A stretch of DNA of 23,323 bases from an uncultured Ellagibacter sp. GTDB lineage: Bacteria; Actinomycetota; Coriobacteriia; Coriobacteriales; Eggerthellaceae. Both the position numbers and the translations under genes were made by a program. The stretch lies in the NCBI GenBank assembly GCA_934661105.1, contig CAKUIV010000017.1, positions 1 through 23,323 of the forward strand, given 5' to 3'. Under the pieces are notes generated by a model. It ran no database searches and had not been told where the DNA came from. It was given only the letters and a program-made list of their open reading frames with translations. This document shows positions 15,160-21,252 of the stretch, in pieces (within the stretch, counting starts at the first letter, position 1; each line of letters opens with the position of its first letter).

Positions 15160-15240
15160 GATTTCCGCACTTTTCTATAGCGTGATTTTACCGATTTCCG
15201 CACTTTTTGAAACGGCGAAAAGTACGATTTCCGCACTTTT
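15160..15240. repeat. Three 15-bp direct repeats at an exact 33-bp period (iteron-like operator)
   Basis: gatttccgcactttt occurs identically at 15160-15174, 15193-15207 and 15226-15240. The 18-base spacers differ in sequence. The array fills the gap between the ATPase start (15146) and the end of the thrE-like gene (15264). On the minus strand a possible -10 (TATAGA, complement of 15174-15179) lies between the first two copies, and its -35 position (15197-15202) falls inside the second. This suits cooperative repression of the ATPase gene. It is too short and too uniform in context to be a CRISPR array. Confidence 0.85.
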
Positions 15241-15263
15241 TTGCGTTGTCGACGCGCAAGCTT

Positions 15264-16550
15264 CTAACGTTGTCGGGGCTTTAGGAGGCTGGCGACTACC
15301 CAGGTTGCGCACATGCCGGCGGCGATTCCGAGCGCGAACTGCCCGGTTCTCAAGGCATATTCGACGACCTGCGGCCAGTCGTAGGCCACTGCGAAGCTCA
15401 TCATGTAGTACAGCGGCGCGCCAGGGATGAGCGGTACCACCGTGGGGATGACGAAGAGCAACGAGGGCACATCGCGCCAGCGGGCGAGGGCCTCGGCGTA
15501 GAACGCGGAAAACGCGCTCGCGACGAGGGCGGGAAGGAAGATGCCGCCTGCGACGGCGCCCACGGCGAGATAGATCGCCCAGCTCAAGATGCCGCCAATC
15601 GAGGCTGCAAGCAGGTGCTTCCTTGGAAGATGGAAAATCATCGCGAATCCCGCTGCCCCGAAGAACGCCGCGGCGAGCTGAGCGGCAATCCCCATGGCAT
15701 CAAGGCCGAGCCCCGGTCCTACGCTGTGGCTTCCGTCGAAGATGAAGAGCGCCGTCATGAAGCCGCCGGCAAGCGCTATGGCCCACAGCATCGTCTCCAC
15801 GAAGCGCATCGTCCCCGATACCGTGTCGCCGACGATCATGTCGCGGATGGCGTTCGTCATGTAGATGCCGGGGATGAGCAGCATGACCTCCCCGATGAGG
15901 ATCTTGTCGAGGTGGATGAGCGCGCTTCCGCCGCGCAGTGCCTCGGTCGCTCCGACGCCGAACCCGAACAGCGCCCCCATCGCGGTTTCGCACGCCGCGA
16001 TGGCCGCGCACGTTCCGATTCCGGCGATAAGCGAGCAGAGAAGGTCGAAGATGAGGGTGTTCGGACAGCGTGGGGCCATGTGCTCCTGCAAAAGGCAGAT
16101 GAGCACGGCGAAGACCGCTGCGAACGCGGCGTCGACGAGCGACCCCCCGAAGAACACCGCGAACCCGGCCGCTGCGGCGATGCTTCCCAGGTAGAAGGTG
16201 ACGCGGTCGGCGGGCTGCCGTTTGCAGGCCTCGATTTCCCGGGCGAGGTCGGCGACGTCGAGCGGGTTTTCGGCGCAGCGCCTCGCGAGCTTGTGGCACG
16301 CGGCGACGATGCGGTAGTCGGTGACGCCCGGCCCCCAGATGCGGCGCGTCTGGGTGAGGCGCTCCCCGTCGGGAAACTCCATGGTAACGACGAGCGTTGC
16401 GGTGATGGCGAACACGTTCATAGTCGAGGCGCCGTAGGCATGTCCGAGTGTCGAAAGCGTGCTCTCGACGCGGCTCACCTCGGCTCCCGCGGTGAGCATG
16501 ATGTCGCCCATGTTCAGAAGCTCGTGGAGTATTTCGCTGCGGTTTCCCAT
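15264..16550 (-). CDS. Threonine/serine exporter family protein (ThrE, DUF1212/DUF3815 type)
   Basis: A 428-residue inner-membrane protein resembling Corynebacterium ThrE, which exports threonine and serine by proton exchange. The N-terminal cytoplasmic domain (about 1-120) has the characteristic MLTAGAEVSRVESTL and MNVFAITATLVVTM. About ten hydrophobic segments follow, including PGIYMTNAIRDMIVGDTVSG and, near the C-terminus, FVIPTVVPLIPGAPLYYMM, both typical of the family. The ATG complementary to 16548-16550 is chosen because a consensus TATAAT lies seven bases upstream, making the message leaderless; no ribosome site is visible. An in-frame ATG at 16592 (14 residues longer) also lacks one and would sit upstream of that -10. 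The gene is divergent from birA and followed by the repeat array and the ATPase gene. The substrate is inferred from the family. Confidence 0.9.
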   Translation of the reverse strand: MGNRSEILHELLNMGDIMLTAGAEVSRVESTLSTLGHAYGASTMNVFAITATLVVTMEFPDGERLTQTRRIWGPGVTDYRIVAACHKLARRCAENPLDVADLAREIEACKRQPADRVTFYLGSIAAAAGFAVFFGGSLVDAAFAAVFAVLICLLQEHMAPRCPNTLIFDLLCSLIAGIGTCAAIAACETAMGALFGFGVGATEALRGGSALIHLDKILIGEVMLLIPGIYMTNAIRDMIVGDTVSGTMRFVETMLWAIALAGGFMTALFIFDGSHSVGPGLGLDAMGIAAQLAAAFFGAAGFAMIFHLPRKHLLAASIGGILSWAIYLAVGAVAGGIFLPALVASAFSAFYAEALARWRDVPSLLFVIPTVVPLIPGAPLYYMMSFAVAYDWPQVVEYALRTGQFALGIAAGMCATWVVASLLKPRQR

Positions 16551-16557
16551 GGGTGGT

Positions 16558-16563
16558 ATTATA
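16558..16563 (-). promoter_or_regulatory. -10 element of the thrE-like gene (leaderless start)
   Basis: A perfect TATAAT on the minus strand ends seven bases before the ATG, so transcription should begin at or within a base of the start codon. The -35 region is not recognisable. Confidence 0.6.
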
Positions 16564-16633
16564 CCCGCCGCGGTGCAGGCGCATTCGTGCATAATGCACT
16601 ATGACGCTATCGACGTGACGGGAGGCTTTCACG

Positions 16634-17431
16634 GTGTTTCGCTTGCAGGTTCTGGAATCGGTTGACTCGACGAACGAAGTGATCAAGCGCGCAATCGAGA
16701 ACGGTGAGCCGGAAGGGCTTGCCGTGCGCGCGTACTGCCAAACCGGCGGCTACGGCAGGCAGGGTCGAGCCTGGGAAAGCCCCCGCGGCGGCATGTACGA
16801 GTCGGTTCTTCTGCGCCCGGAGGTCGACATGCGCGAGCTGCCCACGCTCGCGCTCGTGGTCGCGCCTGCGGTTCGTCGGGCGCTTGCGAGCCTGGTGGTG
16901 GAGGAGCAGGCTCGCCGCATCTGCATCAAATGGCCCAACGACGTCGTGCTGGTGGAAGAGGGGGCTGCGGCGCATGACGGCGCCCCAAGCGTGAAGAACC
17001 TCTACTCCAAGCTTGCCGGCATTTCCTCGGAAGTCCATGCCGGAGGCGTGTGCGTCGGCGTCGGGGTGAACGTGGAGCCGCCGAGCGAGCGCATCGAGGT
17101 AAGCGGCAAAAACGCCCCCGCCTACCTGACCGACCTCGGTTTCGGCTTCACCTGCGAGCATGAAGCCGCGGTGAACGCCGTGGGGGATGCGATTCTGCGG
17201 GAATTCGAGCCGCTGTACCGCCGGTGGTGCGAAGGCGGCTTCGGGGCGCTCGCGTCCGAATTCGCCGAGCATTCCATGCTCGAGGGGCGATTCGTTCGTA
17301 TGGCGAACCAGATGGGCGACGTTGTCTGCGAAGGGACGGTGCAAGGCGTCGACGCTGCGGGGCGTTTGCTTCTCGTAGACGGTCGGGGTTCGACGATCGC
17401 CGCTGCGTCGGGAGAAGTCCATCTTCTTTAA
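16634..17431 (+). CDS. birA: Biotin-[acetyl-CoA-carboxylase] ligase, class I (no DNA-binding domain)
   Basis: A 265-residue enzyme that activates biotin with ATP and transfers it to the biotin carboxyl carrier protein of acyl-CoA carboxylase and related enzymes. The biotinyl-AMP binding loop GGYGRQGRAWESP (about 38-50), KWPNDVVL (from K99) and KLAGISSEV with K126 mark the catalytic site. The C-terminal domain of about 45 residues is present (ARFVRMANQMGD-like, ending in GEVHLL). There is no N-terminal helix-turn-helix, so unlike E. coli BirA it should not itself repress biotin genes. GTG at 16634 follows GGGAGG (16620-16625) with eight bases of spacing. A small insert (VEEGAAAHDGAPSVKN) lies between the KWPND and KLAG motifs. 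It is divergent from the thrE-like gene; bioY and fabH lie downstream on the same strand. Confidence 0.93.
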   Translation: MFRLQVLESVDSTNEVIKRAIENGEPEGLAVRAYCQTGGYGRQGRAWESPRGGMYESVLLRPEVDMRELPTLALVVAPAVRRALASLVVEEQARRICIKWPNDVVLVEEGAAAHDGAPSVKNLYSKLAGISSEVHAGGVCVGVGVNVEPPSERIEVSGKNAPAYLTDLGFGFTCEHEAAVNAVGDAILREFEPLYRRWCEGGFGALASEFAEHSMLEGRFVRMANQMGDVVCEGTVQGVDAAGRLLLVDGRGSTIAAASGEVHLL

Positions 17432-17599
17432 GCGTTTGTGTTAATGATTCGACCCCTTGCTTTTTTCGGCGTAGTGTGTCCCTTTTACCGTTCCCTGTGC
17501 CCGAATACTCCTTTGCCTGTCGCGTTTTCGCGTCATGAGTGCCTACAATATCTCGTTACGCAAAAGGCAAACGACTAAGTCAGAGCACGAGGTAAACAC

Positions 17600-19156
17600 A
17601 TGACGGCACAGCAAGAAACGAAAACGGCGGCGCCCGGCGCCGCGAACGGCGAATCCTCCGCCAAACCCTCATCCATTCAAAATTCGAGTACGGGTTCATC
17701 GCAGGGGCCTGCGGGCCCGGGCGGCAAGCCCTCGGGCAACGACAAGGTGTCCCGTATGGGCACGGCATCGCTTCCGCGCCTGCTTACCGAGTTCGCCATT
17801 CCCGCGATCATCGGCATGCTCGTGAATGCCGCCTACAATCTGATCGACTCGATCTTCTTGGGGCAGGCGATGGGCGAAATCGGCCTTTCGGCCGTGACGG
17901 TTGCCTCGCCGCTCATGATCGTGTTCATGGCGCTTGCCATGCTTGTTGGCAACGGCGGAAACGCACTCGCCGCGCTCCGTTTGGGAGAAGGCCGCAAAAG
18001 CGATGCGGAAACGAGCCTCGGCAACACGGTGACGCTCGCCATCGTGCTGTGGATCATCGTCGCTATCGTCGCGTCCGTCCCGGCGCTGCTCGACGCGTTC
18101 CTCACGTTCTCGAGCGCAACCGACGACGTACGTCCCTACGCCGCCTCGTTTATCCGCATTCTGAGCCTGGGCTTCGGGTTGCAGATCATCGGCATGGGCG
18201 TGAACAACTTCATCCGTACCGCGGGCGCCCCGAATCGTGCGCTCGTGACCATGGTCATCGGCGCGGTGGTTTGCACCATCTTCAACTACCTGTTCGTCCT
18301 GAAGCTTGGTTGGGGCGTCGAGGGCAGCGCGCTCGCCACGCTCGTCGGTCAGGCGGCGTCGTGCGTGTCGGTGCTGTGGTTCTTCGTCTTCACGAAGAAC
18401 GCGCCGATCAAGCTTCGTTGGCATTGCATGCGCCCGCACGCGAAGATCATCCGGTCCATTCTCTCGCTCGGCCTTGCGAGCTTCGCCGTTCAGGCCGGCG
18501 CCGCAGTGGTCAACTTCGCCGTCAACTTCCTGCTGGTGAAGTACGGCAGCGTGAGTGCAGTCGGCGCCGAGGGAGCGCTTGCCTCGATCGGCGTCGTGCA
18601 GCGCATCGCCATGTTCACGGTGATGCCGCTCATCGGCGTATCGGTGGCTCTGCAGCCGTTGCTCGGCTTCAACTACGGCGCGAAGAAGATCGCGCGCGTG
18701 CGCAAGGCGCTGTGGCTCGGCGTCGCCTTCGCGACGTCGCTCGCGGTCATCATGTGGGCGGCCGTGCACTTGTTCCCGGGTCCCATCGTCAACCTGTTCG
18801 GCATCACGAACCCCGACCTTACCGACTTCACCATCTTCGCGCTCAAGATCCAGCTGCTTATGCTTCCGTTTGTCGGTTTCCAGATCGTCGGTTCGAACTA
18901 CTTCCAGGCAACGGGTCAGCCGGCCAAGTCGACCATCCTGTCGCTCACGCGCCAGGTACTGTTCCTCCTGCCGCTCATGTTCTGGCTGCCCGAGGTGCTT
19001 CCTACGTGGTTTTCCCAGTTCACTGGCTTGGATGCCCTCTATATCGCGACGCCTGTCGCCGACTTCCTCTCCATTTTCGTCACGGCTGTCTTCATCGCCG
19101 TGGAAATGCGTCGTCTCGGCAAGGTCGAACGCGGGGAAGTGACCGCGAACTACTAG
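17600..19156 (+). CDS. MATE family efflux transporter
   Basis: A 518-residue multidrug and toxic compound extrusion type transporter, expected to have twelve membrane helices and to exchange Na+ or H+ for organic cations or metabolites. After about 50 hydrophilic Ser/Gly/Pro/Ala-rich residues the MATE fold begins with LLTEFAIPAIIGMLVNAAYNLIDSIFLG, the typical helix 1 region. Two homologous halves follow, and the second carries MPLIGVSVALQPLLGFNYGAKK, the usual helix 8 signature. The disordered N-terminus is longer than in most members. ATG 17600 follows GAGGT at moderate distance. The 168-base gap from birA holds a TACAAT -10-like hexamer (17544-17549) without a clear -35. The substrate cannot be read from the sequence; placement between birA and bioY does not by itself imply biotin. 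Confidence 0.92.
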   Translation: MTAQQETKTAAPGAANGESSAKPSSIQNSSTGSSQGPAGPGGKPSGNDKVSRMGTASLPRLLTEFAIPAIIGMLVNAAYNLIDSIFLGQAMGEIGLSAVTVASPLMIVFMALAMLVGNGGNALAALRLGEGRKSDAETSLGNTVTLAIVLWIIVAIVASVPALLDAFLTFSSATDDVRPYAASFIRILSLGFGLQIIGMGVNNFIRTAGAPNRALVTMVIGAVVCTIFNYLFVLKLGWGVEGSALATLVGQAASCVSVLWFFVFTKNAPIKLRWHCMRPHAKIIRSILSLGLASFAVQAGAAVVNFAVNFLLVKYGSVSAVGAEGALASIGVVQRIAMFTVMPLIGVSVALQPLLGFNYGAKKIARVRKALWLGVAFATSLAVIMWAAVHLFPGPIVNLFGITNPDLTDFTIFALKIQLLMLPFVGFQIVGSNYFQATGQPAKSTILSLTRQVLFLLPLMFWLPEVLPTWFSQFTGLDALYIATPVADFLSIFVTAVFIAVEMRRLGKVERGEVTANY

Positions 19157-19180
19157 GCCGTCGAGCATATCCGATTTCCC

Positions 19181-19212
19181 AAGCGCCCGGCCCCGCGAGG
19201 TTTCGGGCGCTT
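19181..19212 (+). terminator. Hairpin after the MATE gene
   Basis: A 9-bp stem pairs aagcgcccg (19181-19189) with cgggcgctt (19204-19212). The loop is 14 bases and GC-rich. Only a weak T-rich stretch (ccttg) follows, so termination strength is uncertain. Confidence 0.55.
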
Positions 19213-19214
19213 CC

Positions 19215-19234
19215 TTGTCCCTAAAACGGGACAA
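19215..19234. promoter_or_regulatory. Perfect inverted repeat TTGTCCC-N6-GGGACAA upstream of bioY
   Basis: Seven-base arms at 19215-19221 and 19228-19234 flank TAAAAC. It lies about 100 bases before the bioY start. The 20-bp size fits the operator of a dimeric repressor better than a terminator, because no T-run follows. The regulator is not known. Confidence 0.45.
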
Positions 19235-19262
19235 TCAGTTCATCTTGCCGCGCATTTTCCGT

Positions 19263-19273
19263 TTTGTAACAAA
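19263..19273. promoter_or_regulatory. Short palindrome TTTGTAACAAA upstream of bioY
   Basis: A 5-1-5 palindrome located 63 bases before the chosen bioY start and 29 bases after the TTGTCCC inverted repeat. Its TTGTAAC half resembles biotin-operator half sites known from other bacteria, but the second half at the usual distance is missing. Confidence 0.3.
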
Positions 19274-19335
19274 CCGTGTGCCTCTGTGGGGTAGGATGAT
19301 GCACGTTATTGTCGTCGACCCGGAAGGGGAAGCAA

Positions 19336-19956
19336 GTGGAGCAAGTCAAGAAGAGCGCGTCTACGGCGTCTCGCACGCGTTCGGTCGCGTTTGTGGGCCT
19401 CACCGTTGCTATCATGGCTGTGTCGGCCTGGGTTACCGTGCCGCTCGGTCCGGTTCCGTTCACGTTGCAGATGTTCGCCATCACGTTCGCCATTGTGATG
19501 CTCTCTCCGAAGGAATGCATGGCGGCCATCGTCTTGTATCTCGCGCTCGGCGCGCTCGGCGCACCGGTGTTCTCGGGAATGTCCGGCGGCATCGCCAAGC
19601 TCATGGGCCCGACCGGCGGCTTCCTTTGGGGCTATATCTTCGGCGTAGCCGCAGCTGTCGGTCTTCTGTACCTGCTTCGCCGTCACATGGGTCTCAACGC
19701 GGGCGCCATCAAGGATGCGGTCGAATCTCAGCGCGGCGTCGCGGAGTTCCTCAAGAACGCGTCCGCTGAAATCGCCGCCGGCCTCGTGTTCACGGCGGTC
19801 GCCTATTTCTGCGGATGGCTCCAGCTGATGCTTGTCATGGGCCTCTCTCCCGAAGCGGCCTTCTTGACCGGCATCGCGCCGTTCGTCGTCGTCGACGTGC
19901 TGAAGGTGCTCGCCGCCGTGGCTTGTGCGCGCGCGGTGAAGGCTGCCGTCCGCTAG
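19336..19956 (+). CDS. bioY: Biotin transporter substrate-binding component BioY
   Basis: A 206-residue integral membrane protein, the S-component that binds biotin in an ECF-type transporter. It has about six hydrophobic segments. The family motifs are VTVPLGPVPFTLQMFAI near the N-terminus, LYLALGALGAPVFSG and GPTGGFLWGYIFG. GTG at 19336 follows AAGGGGA (19324-19330) by five bases; an upstream TTG at 19309 lacks a site. No ecfA or ecfT gene is in the window, so it must use a shared energizing module encoded elsewhere or work alone. Uptake of biotin fits the birA gene upstream. Two palindromes in front of the gene suggest dedicated regulation. Confidence 0.93.
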   Translation: MEQVKKSASTASRTRSVAFVGLTVAIMAVSAWVTVPLGPVPFTLQMFAITFAIVMLSPKECMAAIVLYLALGALGAPVFSGMSGGIAKLMGPTGGFLWGYIFGVAAAVGLLYLLRRHMGLNAGAIKDAVESQRGVAEFLKNASAEIAAGLVFTAVAYFCGWLQLMLVMGLSPEAAFLTGIAPFVVVDVLKVLAAVACARAVKAAVR

Positions 19957-19987
19957 GGGCTCGTGCGCGAGTGCCGAAAAGGACGCG

Positions 19988-19996
19988 TGCTATAAT
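19988..19996 (+). promoter_or_regulatory. Extended -10 promoter of the fabH-like gene
   Basis: TGCTATAAT gives a perfect -10 hexamer (19991-19996) with the upstream TG of an extended -10. The -35 position is not conserved, as is common with extended -10 promoters. Transcription should begin near 20003, giving a leader of about 59 bases. Confidence 0.6.
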
Positions 19997-20018
19997 CTCA
20001 AAGAAACACGTTACGTAT

Positions 20019-20040
20019 GCGCAGGCGGTTTCGCCTGCGC
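20019..20040 (+). terminator. Hairpin in the fabH leader (terminator or attenuator)
   Basis: A 9-bp perfect stem pairs gcgcaggcg (20019-20027) with cgcctgcgc (20032-20040) around a four-base loop, followed by tttctg. It lies after the predicted promoter and nine bases before the GAGGAGCG ribosome site. It may therefore end bioY transcripts or lower fabH expression. Confidence 0.5.
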
Positions 20041-20061
20041 TTTCTGTTGAGGAGCGAAAAC

Positions 20062-21174
20062 ATGGGCTGCGCAGTCATCGGTTGCGGGAAATCGCTTCCC
20101 GCCCTCGCCGTCGCGAACGACGACCTTACTCAGCTCGTCGACACGAGCGACGAGTGGATCACCACGCGCACGGGCATCAAGTCGCGCCGCATCGCGGTCA
20201 GCGAGACCAACGTCGATCTGGCCGAAGGGGCGTCCCGCCAGGCGCTCGGCTGGGCCGAAGGCGGTTGGTCGTGCGGTCGCATCGACCCGGAATCGATCGA
20301 TCTTATCGTGTACTCCACCTGCACGCCTGACGCGATGGTCCCTTCATGCGCGGCGCTTCTTCGCCGCCGGTTGGGACTTTCGAACGCCGCGGCGTTCGAC
20401 ATCAACGCGGCATGTTCGGGGTTCGTGTACGGCATGAGCGTCGTTGACGGGCTTATGGCCGCGTGCTCGGCGGGCGCTCCCGGTGCTGCCGGCCGCAACA
20501 AGATCCGCCGCGCGCTCGTGGTCGGCTCCGAGCGCCTGACGCGCATCACCGACTGGACCGATCGCGCCACGTGCGTGCTCTTCGGCGACGGCGGCGGTGC
20601 GGCGGTCGTGGAATGGGACGAAAATCGAGCCGGCGTTCTCTCGAGCTATTTCGTGAACGACGATGACGACACGAACGCGCTTACGTGCCCCATGGCGTTC
20701 GACGCGCCGCAGCCGTTCGACGAGAACGGAATCTCGAAGGAAGCCGCGAAGGCGGGCGACCCGGGCAACGCGCGCATCGACGCGGAGCTCGGCGTGACCG
20801 AGCTCGTCGAGGCAGGCCGTCCGCGCCAGGCGCTTTTCATGCATGGCCAGAAGGTGTTCAAATTCGCGGCCGACGCCATGGGCAATGCTATCGACGAGGT
20901 GTGCCGCCGCGCGGGCATCTCGGTCGACGACGTGAAATGCATCGTTCCCCACCAGGCGAACGAGCGCATCATCAAGTTCGCGGCGAAGCGCTGCGGCCTT
21001 CCCCTCGAGCGTTTCCAGGTTTCCATCGCCGAGCGCGGTAACGCCTCGTCGGCCTGCGTTCCCATGGCGCTTTCCGATGCGCTTGAGAGCGGACGCGTGC
21101 AGAAGGGCGACAAAGTGATCCTCGTGGCATTCGGCGGCGGGTTCACGAGCGGCGCGGTGCTCGTGCAGCTGTAG
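20062..21174 (+). CDS. fabH: 3-oxoacyl-ACP synthase III family protein (KASIII, FabH-like)
   Basis: A 370-residue thiolase-fold condensing enzyme. FabH starts fatty acid synthesis by joining an acyl-CoA primer to malonyl-ACP. The catalytic triad is recognisable: C118 in INAACSGFVYG, H297 in VPHQANERIIKFA and N327 in RGNASSACVPMAL. The early motif DTSDEWITTRTGIKSRRIA is classical for FabH. The spacing from Cys to His is 179 residues, versus 132 in E. coli FabH. The extra sequence lies around residues 205-275 (an acidic DDDDTNALTCPMAF and PFDENGISKEAAKAGDPG region) and in a smaller Ala/Gly-rich loop after residue 135. ATG 20062 follows GAGGAGCG. The gene is alone in its transcript: its own promoter lies in front and a hairpin and a convergent gene behind. 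A KASIII-like enzyme with a different acyl primer is possible. Confidence 0.9.
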   Translation: MGCAVIGCGKSLPALAVANDDLTQLVDTSDEWITTRTGIKSRRIAVSETNVDLAEGASRQALGWAEGGWSCGRIDPESIDLIVYSTCTPDAMVPSCAALLRRRLGLSNAAAFDINAACSGFVYGMSVVDGLMAACSAGAPGAAGRNKIRRALVVGSERLTRITDWTDRATCVLFGDGGGAAVVEWDENRAGVLSSYFVNDDDDTNALTCPMAFDAPQPFDENGISKEAAKAGDPGNARIDAELGVTELVEAGRPRQALFMHGQKVFKFAADAMGNAIDEVCRRAGISVDDVKCIVPHQANERIIKFAAKRCGLPLERFQVSIAERGNASSACVPMALSDALESGRVQKGDKVILVAFGGGFTSGAVLVQL

Positions 21175-21205
21175 CGCGCACGACCGATCGATCGGGCTGG
21201 TAACG

Positions 21206-21239
21206 CAAGGCGAGCTCCTCCGCAGGGGGGCTCGCCTTG
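21206..21239 (+). terminator. Hairpin terminator after fabH, possibly bidirectional
   Basis: A 10-bp perfect stem pairs caaggcgagc (21206-21215) with gctcgccttg (21230-21239). It is followed by tcgtctttcc. It sits in the 78-base gap between two convergent genes. Confidence 0.65.
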
Positions 21240-21252
21240 TCGTCTTTCCAGC

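Noticed and set aside
15160..15240. Mini CRISPR array
   Set aside because: The repeats are only 15 bp with 18-bp spacers, not palindromic, and sit in a promoter gap. No cas gene is present.
17696..19234. A 512-codon minus-strand frame opposite the MATE gene
   Set aside because: The product is Arg/Asp/His/Glu-rich low-quality sequence without hydrophobic segments or motifs, while the + strand encodes a clear MATE fold.
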